NCBI GenBank assembly: GCA_032173965.1 | Contig: CM063284.1 | Location: 64,168,863 to 64,232,862 of the forward strand | Origin: Sitta carolinensis | Taxonomy: Eukaryota > Chordata > Aves > Passeriformes > Sittidae | Direction: 5' to 3' | DNA: 64,000 nt | Shown here: piece by piece, positions 26,101-37,925 of the stretch | Numbering within the stretch: the first letter of the stretch is position 1 | Layout: the number at the start of each line of letters is the position of its first letter | Program-made: the position numbers and the translations under genes | Notes under the pieces: model-generated | Seen by the model: only the letters and a program-made list of their open reading frames with translations | Told to the model about the DNA's origin: nothing | Database searches by the model: none

Positions 26101-29100
26101 CCTAAGCTTCCGTGTTAAGAAAAACTACACAATATATTGCAAGGATGGAGCCCTGAGAAATTTCATGTGTTGGCGACTGATCTGAAATTTTAATTTATAC
26201 CCTTGCCAGTCCCTTTGCCAGGGGTTTGTTTTTCCCTGCTTCTATCTTCTCATACTTTGCTGTCAATACTTAGTGAGATGAGAAAACTGTTGCATAATTC
26301 CTGAATTTCACTTTTAGGACTGTCTTCCTGATGCATCCAGGGTCACAGCGGTACAGAGAATGCCCAAGCCAGAACTCCCTGTGCTACACGCTAACTCAAA
26401 ACAGTCACAAAGAGAGACAGGCGGTATGGATCTCAACCACAGAGATACTCTGAGATCTTGAAAACACTTGTGGATGGACTGAACCCATTAAAAGGAACTC
26501 TATTATTTTCTAGGGGCCTTTTCACATGTTTCACATATTAGGATGACAGCACAGACAAAACTAGTAAACTTACAAAGGACGCCTTTACAGAAGAGGGAGG
26601 AGAACGAACAAATCCTCCAGAACAAACTGTATTTCTAGTACACAATTATGCATCCTTTCACAGAGATTTCCTCAATTTAAATAAGATTATGAAAATACTT
26701 CCCCATCCCCTGCATATAACATCAAATATTTAAATGACTCTTCTTACTCAGTAGTATTTCTCACGAACTTCTAATCTGGTTGCATTTAGCATCTCTATTT
26801 TTTCAAGCCAGCTGCCTCCCCTCCACCTATCCATTTTAATAAAACCTGTTAACACGCTTGAGAGTCAAATATGAACAAAAATCTCCCATTCCCTCAAAAG
26901 TATGGCATTCATGAAGATGTCATGAATAAATAAACATTCTCTAGTGTTCTGTTTCTTTTGTCTAGCTTATTGGTGTTGAGAAACCTTCATTTATTTATGT
27001 TGGTATTTTATTTCCTTATTGAGTTTCAAAGATGAAAAGAGAAAAATAAGTACTAATAAAATAGCTGATAGACTGAATAGACCAAGAATTTTCCCAGGGA
27101 GGTTAAAAAAATTTATGCTTTAATATGAAGATGTTGGTGTCTCATTATTTCATTTAATATACCTGCTTTTAATATGGAATGCATGACATTCTGTGTATGA
27201 GAGTAGACAGCAAGCCAGTATAGTAAAATCAATGTGCAGGAATGCAGTTTCTTCCTAATTCTGATTTAATGATATTGCATTTTAGGCCCCTAAATGACAG
27301 TTGTGCTTTGAAGTGAGGCAATCCTGCCTAGTCCAGCCTTTCTCAAATGGTAGAATATGTACAGATCAGACAGCAGGTCAGTTTTGCACAGACCCACTGA
27401 GGGTCCCTGCAACGGATGCAATATCCTTACCTTTTCCCAAATTCCCTAGGGACACAGTGCATGGCAGCATACTTGCAGCTCCCAATGAACAGACAATGCG
27501 CAGGATCAGGTCAGCAAGGGGGCTGATCTTTTTATAGCACCTTGTATTTCATAACAGATCTTAGTAAATTGAGCAAATCTCAGAAAAATTATTGCCCTGA
27601 CTCCAGTTTTAAAAAAAAAAATTCATAAACCTCAGTGAAAATTAACAGACTTTGACAAATTCTAATTGGGCAGGCAGGATGCTAATGCTAGGTTTCAAAA
27701 TACAATCTACCTTTTGTGTCTTAAAAAATCCAAGCGCTATAACTGATTCTTATATGCAATTAATATTAAATTGTAATGGTTTCATGTTGCCTGGGTCCAT
27801 TTTTCAAAGTCACAATAATTCTTCGGTAGAATTAAATCCAATTTGATCCTTGTACATGGCTTATCAAAGGACAATGTAGTATCCTATCTACAGAACTGTT
27901 AACACACTCACAGCTGTATTTTCTCAGCAAAGGTCCTTTCTAGAGGTGAAAATGGAGGCATTAGAGCACAACATGCTTTCTGTGTCCTACTTCATAACCT
28001 CACACCTTATATGAACTGTGAAACTTAAGACTAAGGGACAAACATGACAAACCAGCCAAACAGTACTATTTTTATTCTCATGACAAAGCCTGAGTTTCGT
28101 TGGTTGGGTTTTTTACTTCTTTTTAAAGGCAAAAGTCATGCCTTTTCCAACTGAGGACAATAAAGGCTGTAAGAATGCTTAGAAACCTCACATTACCTTA
28201 CTGGGTTGCAGCAATAAGTATGTAGATGCTACACTGACGAAACTTACGCTACTCAAGCAGAAGTGTGTTCAACTTCCACTTATACTGCAAAACAAAGCAA
28301 CAAAAAACCAACCTGCTGCATGGTTTTGAAGCTGTAGCCCTTGGGGCTAGAATCTTACAGGTTAAACTTACAGGTAAATTTTTGACAGAATTTGACTTTC
28401 AAATTTGTAGGGTAAATATAGAAAGCAATGGTGACTCAATGCAGCCAGAGTTCCTCCCTTCTGAGTCACTTCTCCTTGGCTATCACAGGAAGATGGGAGC
28501 AGGGCTGTATGCCTGCAGGTGTCACCTTACCAAGGGATCGTACTACAGAGATCCTGACCTTTTGGCAGGGTGTGAAGAAAGCCTCCACGATCTTTTGCAG
28601 ACGGAGTGTTATTCCACTTCAGTGTTTGGGCCAAATTCTAACTTACCTCGTTTCTACCTACCAAAAAAAGAAAACGGACAGGAAAAAAAATATCTCTGAA
28701 CCAGCAAAGATAATGTGGCCTGACAGTCCTTGAAGAAGAGGAATGCTGTGTTACAGAGGAGCGCTGGCTGTACCACAGCAGCAGGTGGTGAGACACAGCA
28801 CAGGGTAGTAAATCTCTTCAGGGCCCTTCTGGAATGAAGGCACTGAACGACCATCACATGCTGCTATTTTTTTTTTAACAAATCACATCTAATACAACAA
28901 GTGGAACCACCTAAAAGCTATTGTTATATTGCAGCTATTTTTAGTTGAAGAAACCAAGACTGCAAAGTAAACTGGATAGTAAGAAGCTCAGACTAAAAAT
29001 ACTTGACAGCAACATGATATCTTTGGATCAGAAAACATGGTTGTGCTAGTAAACAAGCTACATTCTCCTACAAGACAACTCATGAGCACAGTATGGGTGA

Positions 29101-31440
29101 GACTGGAAATATACTGTCTATCCAGAGGGAGGACAGCGCATATATGGGATGACCTCCAGCTAAAGTCCATCTTCCCTCCTAAATCCTTCTCTTCAGCCCT
29201 TGCAAAGAAAGTCTCAAGCTCTAGTCTGACTGTCCAAGTCACAACATGAAGAACTCCTCTGCATCCCTAGCAGAAGATGCTGTGAAAAGAAGATGGAGCA
29301 CAAATTTAATTCATCTGTTTTTTCTCTATGTGTCTTTGTGCCCCAGATACCTCCAAAGGAAAGGAGAGGACAGTTCTCTGGAGCAGTTCTCTCTCTTTGC
29401 TCGTGCTGTGATTAGCAGACATTCCAGGGTGAGTGCTAAGGAAAACTGAAACATCTCTTTTCCTCTTTATGAAAAAGTAGTCAAGGGAATATTGTGGACT
29501 CTAATTGCTTCAGCAGTGAGATGAGAGCAAAATTTCTTTCAAATTCAGTTTCCCCAGTACAAGCAATACAAGTAGAACAAAGTCCTTAAAAAAAGAAAAA
29601 ATATTGTGTTGGGTTGAACTTGACAAATGAGGATGCGGTGTTTTCTGGCCAGACGTTTCCTGCTCTCTAACAGGAAAGCACAAGTCACTCCTCTGGAGGG
29701 CTGAGAGTGCTTGAGGCCACTGACATGGCCATTCCTGAATCCAGACCTGCAGTACTATGGCATTCATGTCATCAGTTTCTCACTAAGGACTAAGGGGCTG
29801 AAGCGTGTTTGAACGAGTTCTTCTCTGCGTTTCTATCCTTGTATCCGCATTTCTTTTCTACTAACCTACTTCTGCTAAGAGATGTGCAGTGTTCTATGAG
29901 GCTGATGTCTGGCATACAGCTTGTCAATTGCCAGTTTAATCCCTTGTAATAATAACTGGCGCGGGTTTAGTGGCTGTCTTTCACCAGCATCCCCATATTT
30001 GTTTCCTTTTTTTTTCCCCCACTTATTTGACTGACTGCAGGTCAGATGCAACCTGATGTAATTTGGTTTAATTTCTTTGCTTTTTGCAGTGCTTCCCCAG
30101 TTTAGACTGGTTAAGAATTTTTTCTCAACAATATTCTTTGTACCAGACTTCTTGTTTTGCATACAAAATACAAGCAAGTAATGAGTTATGTGTTTTATCA
30201 GTCCAGGCTATGTGCATATGGCTCAGCAGACATGTCCAAGCACCGGTCTTCCCATTGGATGCTATGGTGGGGTGGGTGTACAACATTTAAAGATGCACAG
30301 GAGTTTGCTTAGCAGGCAGTCACTCAGCTATCACGCCACACAGAACACCAATGGGATTTTGCAGATTTGTTAAATGTCTGTCTCTTAATTGCCTGTGATC
30401 AGGACAGGTAAGTATGAGACTCAGGTGTTTCACACTCCAATTTCTAAGCTTTAGCTAGTCTGCAAATCCCAACTTACTGCTTCCCTGACACAACTGCCTT
30501 GCTTGTTGTCAACATTAAGAATGATTGTTTTAACCCTCAGTATGTCACATGGTGGGTGTGAGAGCTTTGTGATTCTGCAGGTTCAGCCTCTGGCATCGCT
30601 GCTCCCTCCGTTACAGCATCATAGGACAACTTCAGCTCACACCAGGCACCAGCCTTGTTCTACCTTCTGACCTGTTCTAGCACTGGCCAGCACTGTTCAT
30701 AGAGCACTCATGACTTGGTATTCATAAACCCTTTCCCTTGTTTTTATTTTTTTTTCCTAACATGCCTCTTCCTCATGTTCCCCTACCAACATGACATGTA
30801 TTGTAACTTTAACAGATGCATTCAACCTTCTGGCTTCACTCATCATTCACCCCTGCTTCCCCTGACATGCCTATTATTTCCCTACAGATAGGCAATATGT
30901 CTTAAATCTATAGTTCCACAAGCTTTTAATTTTGTTTGCTGGATCACTGAAATTCTGTGTCACCTCTTCCACTGCCCTTTAAATGGAAAAATAATCCCAT
31001 CAGAAACTACACCTGGTGGTTGACATTCGGTGATTTAATTGGGAATAAGGTTTTCATAGCTGAAGATCATATGGCTTAGAGCTCAGATACTGTAACAAAA
31101 GAACTTTGGAAAATGGCAATATTAATAGGTTTCAGGGGAAAAAAGAATCCTATGATGAAATCTGTTATAATGGGGACGCTATCAGGAGAGAGGTAGTAGA
31201 AGCTTCTCCAATAAGAATTTTTTTTGCAGAAATTCACAATTCAAGAATTCATCCTAGATAAAGATTGTAGATCAGCAAGAAGAGTAAGAAGTTGATGAGG
31301 TTACCAAGTTTCTCTCATGGTGATCTGTTGGAATATGAGTGTGCTACCTACTTAATGCTTCCCTAGACAAAGTCGAACTATCACCCATGTATCAAACACT
31401 GAAAAGAGCAGAGTTTAGACATTCTGCTCTTCTCTGAAAT
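17133..31440. other. Upstream non-coding DNA
   Basis: Fourteen kilobases without a recognisable exon. It contains a T19 tract (about 24429-24447), a TTTA-repeat stretch (25051-25072) that leads into the 14-bp perfect palindrome ATGATAATTATCAT (25071-25084), and an AT dinucleotide run near 25890. The longest open frame (28265-28699, 144 codons) resembles no family. An exact MEF2-type site, CTATTTTTAG, is at 28935-28944. Confidence 0.65.
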
Positions 31441-31680
31441 GGGATGTGGTTGGTGGAAGTGCACAGATTAGCAGACAAAGCCGTGCCTAATGTTATTAGC
31501 CGAGTGCTTTCACGGAGCGATGGCATTAGGGAACTTCAGCAGAAATGTCTCGCTGACCAAACTGATGGTCTTACTAGGTTAACAGAGAAAGAATTACTTT
31601 TATTTTCAGCCCTGCATAACAAATCATGGTTGGTTTAGGCCCCAGGCATTCTAATAATCGTGTTAGCAAGTAAAATGTGC
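31440..31680. promoter_or_regulatory. Candidate conserved non-coding element 4.5 kb upstream of RBM24
   Basis: A roughly 240-bp block keeps several CpGs (31480-31560) in an AT-rich background. It contains TAATGTTATTA (31488-31498), the palindromic TAAT-N3-ATTA arrangement bound by paired-class homeodomain dimers. One frame is open for 64 codons, but there are no splice borders or known homology to make it an exon. Enhancer function is inference. Confidence 0.35.
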
Positions 31681-31723
31681 GTGCAAGTATATGTATGTGA
31701 ATGCGTATGTGTATATGTATATA
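31675..31723 (+). repeat. Alternating purine-pyrimidine (TG/TA) stretch
   Basis: An imperfect run of TATG and TGTA units (tatatgtatgtgaatgcgta and on). Low complexity, and a potential source of polymorphism. Confidence 0.85.
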
Positions 31724-34700
31724 GAAATTCCAGCCACATTTAATTGATGGTGCAGTGAATGTTCTGAAGACCACTGTTATTTACTGAAATAAAGCACCAG
31801 CAAGAATGACTGGTGTGCAATATAATCATGGGTCTTTGTTGTTTCCAGAAACCTAATGAATGAACACACAACATCCATTGGTTTCCAACATGACAGGCAT
31901 ATGGTGTTCATAAATAAATAAAAAGCATGATATTACAGTTACGCTGATACCACTGAGTGGCAACATTTGGTAAACTGGAAAGCTGTCTATTCTATCCTAC
32001 CTCGACAGCAAAAACACAAAATCTCTGAGTAAAACCAATTAATTGTGACTGATAACTTTTGGGGTTTCCTCCCATTAAGCCGTGTTACTAGGTTCCAAAT
32101 GAAACACTAGATCACTTTCTCATTTATGGCTTCAGATATATATTTTAAAACCATTAAAATTACATGGAAGGTAATTGTCAGCTAAAATACCCTTCAGCAA
32201 CAATACCTCCATACCCAGGAAAGATTCCTGGTGATATAAAAGACTGCAGCAGAACCTGGGTGCCTATATTCTACTTTGATTTGAAACTGAAATCCTGAAA
32301 AGGCCAAAATAGCTGCCTACAGGACCAATACCGCTCTTTTCCAGTGATCTACAGTTTGTGGTACTTACCAAAATGTGGACGACCCTGATACAATTTCCAA
32401 ATTTCCATGCGTTTAGGAACCTCAGTTTCACATGTGTCCCAGGAATGCTCTTCCTAGGCTCTTCTCTTTCCACATATTCTCACTTCTTGCCCAAACTGTC
32501 ACACTTTCACCAGTGGCATCACTCCTGCGAAATTTTTAACATATAGTAATACATTTCTTCCTGCTACACTTGCATTTCAAAGCCACAACCAGAACCCTAG
32601 CAGTAAGTCATCAGCTGACCCATCTTGAAACACCAAAATAAATATTATCTGAAGCAGCTGGGAAAATGACCCTGAAGTTGCCCAAGGACTTTCCTTCAGC
32701 ACAATAAATGCTGTACAGTCCATGCCTTTAGATCTTGAAATCCATTAGTCTTACTGCACACTTAGCCAGACATCCAGCATGGCCAGGTAAACACTGTCTC
32801 ATCAACTCAAGCTAACTCCAGGCTAATCCCCATCTGAATTCATCCAGATTCATTAGTTTTCTGTGGTACCTACAGGTTCTATAGATAAACCTCGCTCTTC
32901 AAGCTTTGCAGAAACCTCGCCCTAGCACAAAGACACAAGCCCCCAGTCAGTCCAGAACGTTTTCACAGTGGGTGAATCTGAAAGAACTCCCTTCCTAAGC
33001 TGTTCGTAGTAACTTCCTTTGGGCTAAGATTACCCAAAATCTGGTACCATTACCATTGGTATAGGAGAGAGGCATACAATATATTCCTGATCACTGAAGC
33101 ATTCAAATGGTCTTTGATTAATTTCCATATGATACAGGTCACCTTTCTCTTTGGGTAAACCTAAAGTGATGATTAAGACTGAGATATGGTTGGAAAATAT
33201 TTTTATTTCTGAGGGCTGCTGCAGGAGTAGATAGCCTGGTGCTAGTAGAATCATAGCAGCCACAGTTTGATCATAAGATCATGCATCCAAGAGCTGGAGG
33301 CCTGTATTTGTTTTTCACAGGTTCTGCCACACAAAAATAAAGGCTTGTGTTGACAGTGGACTGAATGGACTAGAGGAAATCGCAAATGATGAGGTAGCAC
33401 TTCTCTGGGATTTAGGTAAGGGTTCCTAGGAATTCTAAAGGTGGAAAAATCATACTCTAGATTCTGTCAGGACCACCAAAGCAGAAAAAGTCTGATGCTA
33501 GAAGGGATGTAAGTTTTGAGGAGTTATCCTTCAATAGTAGGGGTTGTTTTCCTGTGATAGTGTTAGTGATACGGTTCAGTTATAGGAATGAATGGGCTAA
33601 AGAATTGTATTTATTCCTAAATTTTACTGGGATTGCCATCTTAAATTGCGGGTGCTAATACAGTAGTAGGACTGTTGTAGAATAGCTTACAGGATATATT
33701 TTGATCTGGTAATGGCCAGCATCGCTTCTGGTTTTACAGAAGAGGATGTGTTAGCCTTTCAGAGTAAGTTGAAAACTGTACTGCAGATACTTTGACTCAG
33801 CAGTACAAACTAGGGCTGCACAGTGAATCCTACCGCAACACAAGAAATCAGTCTTTTATTGAGACATAGGTGTGGAAAGTTAGGTAGGGGTGTTTTTTTC
33901 GGAATCCTGGAAGACCTGCTGTTGCTGCTAGACCAAAAAGCTAGATTTTGGGTTTGGGTCTGTCAAAGTCATCAGTCTTCCACTTGGGCTGGAAAAGGTG
34001 AACTCCTAAATACATCTGCAAGTAGTTCTGGGACAGGCAAAAGCTGCTTTTCTGGCCTTAATACAGGAGTCCATGTAATGACTGGAATGCCAGGCTAATT
34101 CAGTCTTCATGCAGACACCACAAGATGCTCAAGAGTGTTGGGCATAGCAAGGGAAAGGACACGTGACAGGGTGGACTATGTTTGGTTTTAGGTGAAGTTC
34201 ATCTTCCAGGTCCACAGGCGTCTGAGAAGTTAAATGCACTACCAAGTGGGCTGTGTACTGCAGGGCTCCATTGAGCACTGACACTCTTAGCTGGGCTACT
34301 ATTTAAATTCAGGTCACAGGGCTAGAGTTTAGCCCAGATTAGCCCTCAGAACAGAAGTGGTGGAGTGTCAGGTTTAACACAATGTTCCAGACCAACAGGA
34401 GAGTCAAGCTGGAAGACATCTGGGACAGAGTCAGCTGACCTAACTGAATTTATGTTCAAGTTAAGGCCTTCTCATAATTTCAGTTGAAAAAAAACATTTA
34501 TGTCTCATCCTGCTGGTGTTACTAGATTTCACTTGAGTTAGTCTTAGCTTCTAAAACCAAATTTAATCATGAGAGTCTAAGGGATCAAGTAGAGTTTAGT
34601 GGCAGCATGGCTTAGAATTGTATCAGGAAAACTATTGATGAAAAAATCAAATGGAACTGAGGTTAGATATGGGCAAGCAAGGCTTGAGTTTAGGGCTAAG

Positions 34701-35299
34701 TGCCCTCATTATGGGTAATATTTGGTACCAGAGAGGCTGAAGAACTTTGTAAAAGTCAGTCCTGCAAGTGATGCATTGCTCTTTTTTCTAAGGGAGAGAG
34801 TCTTCATAGGGAAAAGTCTAGCAGACAGAGGAAGGTGAAAGAGGAAGAAGAGACACACAGTACTTATCAAGACTTTGGGACTGCAAGAGAATGATTTAGA
34901 AGTCTATCCACATATGCACATCTGTTTTCCCCAATCTTTTACCTTACTTACGTCCTTCTGGTCTCCCTATGAGTCTCCCTTCCCCCCAACTCCCACAGTC
35001 CTGTCTCTTCATGTCACACAGTCATTCCTTTATTTATGTTTCTCTTCATCCTGCCCAGTCTGAGCATTGGGCAGAGGCAGCAAGAGAAGAGAAAAACAAG
35101 GGAAACCGTTTCACCATTTTTTTTTTTCCATCTTGTCACCAAACGAACAGCAAGAACCACAACCACCAGCACTCCCACAATAAAAATGGATGTGTTGCAG
35201 CACCGTAGTTTTGCTAGCCTGGAGAGAGCAGTAAGTGAAGATCGCAAGCGGTTTGACCACAAGCCTTCGGGGAGAGATCGAAGCATTTGAGGACCGCCA
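31724..35299. other. Non-coding DNA proximal to the RBM24 promoter
   Basis: AT-rich up to about 35.1 kb, then GC-rich into the CpG island. No exon or mobile element is recognised. It may hold proximal regulatory sequence. The GTAAGT at 35231 is the only splice-like signal of note. Confidence 0.6.
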
Positions 35300-35919
35300 G
35301 CAGCCAGTGAGCCGGCTGTGCCCGCAGGCTCTCTGGCCGGCCGGGCACTGCTGATCCCACAGGACCCTGTCTCCTGACACTTGCTGTTTGCAGCAAACCT
35401 GCCTCGAAGGGCACCGGGCCACCCCGAGGGGCACCTCTGAAGACGCCCCTTTGCCCGGCGGCTCCCAGACTCGGCTGCCGCCGCACGGGGGGCATCCAGC
35501 TGTTGCCAACAGCTGTGTGTCAGCCCCGGCTGCGCCGCGGCCGAGCGCGGGGTCCGCCCCGCCGCCGTCCCCGCCCCTGCGAGGAGGAGGAGGAGGAACC
35601 GAGAGTGCCCGACCCGGTGGCTTTTAGGGGGGAGGCCACTCAGTTGTTCGAGCCCAGGCCCTGCGCTCCCCTTCCAGCTGCTGTTTCTGCTCGTTTCCAG
35701 CGCTACGGCCGCCAGGCTGGCTGCTGCCCGGCCTCCCCTCCTCCTTTTGCCGGTACCTACCTCAAAACCGCCCGAGGCTGCGAGGCTCCGCTCTTGAAGG
35801 AGGAGGAAGCTGGGTCTGCAAAGGCAGAAGGGAATTGCATTGTAGCTGGGTGGCGGGGGGAAAACGGGGGGCGGGGGAAGAGAGGAGGAAAAAAAATAAA
35901 AAGAAAAAAAAGAGCGGGG

Positions 35920-36016
35920 CTGAGTCTGGAAGCGGGTCTCGCCGCCCAGGACCCGCACGCCCCGGCGGCCACGCGTGGGTGCAGATCGCGGCGCGGCGCG
36001 CAGGGCCGGGCGGAAG
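35920..36016 (+). other. Likely RBM24 5' UTR (start site approximate)
   Basis: This is the GC-rich sequence between the A-rich TATA-like tract and the start codon. There is no ATG between 35977 and the start codon. The left boundary is a guess based on about 25-30 bp after the TATA-like motif; the real 5' UTR may be longer. Confidence 0.35.
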
Positions 36017-36184
36017 ATGCACACGACGCAGAAGGACACCACTTACACCAAGATCTTCGTCGGGGGCTTGCCCTACCACACCACCGACTCCAGCCTGCGC
36101 AAGTACTTCGAGGTCTTCGGGGACATCGAGGAGGCGGTGGTCATCACCGATCGGCAGACGGGCAAGTCCCGGGGATACGGCTTT
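36017..36184 (+). CDS. RBM24: RBM24 coding exon 1 (start codon, RRM first half)
   Basis: This exon encodes residues 1-56, from [20 protein letters not shown] to the SRGYGF of RNP1. It holds the RNP2 strand, helix 1 and most of the RRM sheet. The exon ends exactly after the Phe codon (phase 0) at a consensus GTAAGT donor (36185-36190). The sequence matches vertebrate RBM24 almost residue for residue; Ser25 and Asp36 differ conservatively from the human protein as I remember it. The start context is ggaagATGc. The same frame stays open upstream but has no earlier ATG in its last 42 nt. GC content is very high because the exon sits in the CpG island. Confidence 0.97.
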
Positions 36185-37872
36185 GTAAGTGCCGGGGCGC
36201 GGGGCAGGGCGGTGGGCGGCTGCGGGGGGGGGGGGGGCATCGCGGGGAAACTTCCGCGGCGGCCGCTGTGGGAGCTCGGGGGCCGGGAGAGGCTACCGAG
36301 CGTCCGGCTTTTTGCTTTACTCTCTTCTTCTATTATTTCATTTTTGTTTTTCTCTCTCCGTGCTGGGGAGTTTGGATAGAGGCGGGGGTGGTGGTGGTGG
36401 TGGGTGGTGGTGGGGGGTGGTGGTGGGGGGTGGTGGTGTAATTACTGAAAAAGGAGATTGAGGGGGGAATTGCCCAATTCCTCGCGCACCGCCAGCGCGC
36501 CTGTTGCTCGCTGATACGGCCGCTGCGGGGTTTATCTGCCGGCGGCCGAGCTCGGCCCGCGCCCTCCGCCCTGCGCCCGCCGCGGCTGCCGGCGCCCCGC
36601 TCCGCTCGGCGGGCGGGCCGGGGCCGGGGTCCGGCCGGGGGCCCCTCGGCGCCGCCCGCGGGTACGGCCGGGTCGCTGCTGTGCGCGGGAGGCTTCTCCT
36701 TCCCCGAGGAGAGGGACCTAATGCGCGGCATCGCCCGTTAAGGTCACCATGGCTGACAGAGCTGCCGCCGAAAGGGCTTGCAAGGACCCCAACCCCATCA
36801 TCGATGGCAGGAAAGCCAACGTGAACCTGGCGTACCTGGGTGCCAAGCCGCGGATAATGCAGCCAGGTGAGGAGGCAACCCCGAATGGCTTTTCTCTCCG
36901 TACCTCAGGTTTCTGAAGAGAGTAAAACTTCAAAAAAAGGTAGTGCTGCCCTCCACCTTCCTGAAGTACGCACACAGTCGGGTGTGCTTTGGTTTTGATT
37001 TTCCTATGCGGCATGTAGTAACTTTCTGGCTATTTTGCACATGTACCTTATTTAAAAAAACAAAAGTGATCAGAGATAAAATATCTGGAGTTCCCCAGGA
37101 AGACTTCCACAGCTCAAACACTTCATTGGTTATTCCTGCTGCTGGGAATGTGGTGGCGCTGACCATTTACAGTATCGTTGCAGGGTAAGATTGGCCTAGG
37201 AGTGAATCGCTTCCAATGTGTGCAGTCTTATTAATACAAACAATATCTTAATGCAAACTTCTCAAGGAGATGGGAGGTATTACGCAGATTTTAAAATGAT
37301 ATGGCTTTTCCTAAGACCACATCTGAGACAATCTGATGTCCTAGCCACTTCCCAGACTGCCGCTTTGCAGCAAGAGTGAAAGGAGCATGGAGTGTGTGCA
37401 CATTTGTGCTCTAAAGGAGGCCATTCTGAATTCCTCTGTGTTTAGCCTGATGAACACTTGTTCGAGTAATTAAGTGGCTGCCAAGGAAAGACAGGGTTTA
37501 TGCTAGGGTGTTTGGAGAACAGAAATGAAGTTGGGATTTGACCCCCTGTGCTAAATCCTCATGAGCAGGGGTGACTTAAAATTTAAGTCTGTAGAAATTA
37601 CACAAATACACTGATGAATGGAAAGTACCATCCAATCATTCAGATGCTAAAGTTAGGGATCCAGATGGAGCACCAGGTAAAATGTGAGCAAAAACCCTAT
37701 ACTTGTTTAGAAAAAGTCATTTTCCTAAACATATCTAGGAGGCTGTGTGCTTTACTGGTTTGTTTTGTGTGTGTGTGTGTGTGTATGGACTGATACATTT
37801 TGCTTTCTAATTTTTGGTTCTGCAGCCTTTCAGATGTTGTTACTGCAGGCTGTTAGTAAGGCTCTTACTCTG

Positions 37873-37925
<53 letters not shown>

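Larger units (their letters stand above)
35300..36760 (+). promoter_or_regulatory. CpG island and promoter region of RBM24
   Basis: GC and CpG content rise sharply from about 35.3 kb and fall again just after exon 2. The island covers the 5' UTR, exon 1, all of intron 1 and exon 2. It is the only large CpG island in the window, as expected for a developmental regulator. A purine-rich A tract with a weak TATA-like sequence (aataaaaag near 35896) lies about 110 bp before the ATG. The start site cannot be fixed from sequence alone. An upstream GTAAGT at 35231-35236 could be the donor of an alternative non-coding first exon, but nothing else supports it. Confidence 0.75.

Noticed and set aside
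28265..28699. 144-codon open frame in the upstream desert
   Set aside because: No domain, no splice or promoter context, ordinary composition; within chance for a window this long.
29600..29760. gttgggttgaacttgac segment reminiscent of bird LTR starts
   Set aside because: Too short and diverged to assign; no matching end or duplication seen.
33240..33300. tagaatcatagcagccacag, similar to a CR1 tail
   Set aside because: The following sequence does not continue into any CR1 3' UTR I recognise.
35014..36042. 342-codon open frame on the minus strand across the RBM24 promoter
   Set aside because: It lies in the GC-rich CpG island where stop codons are rare, is antisense to exon 1, and is low-complexity (Arg/Ala/Ser/Pro-rich) with no recognisable domain.
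35503..36441. 312-codon open frame on the plus strand overlapping exon 1
   Set aside because: It reads exon 1 in the wrong frame, runs through the donor into intron 1 and the GGT tract, and has no family resemblance.
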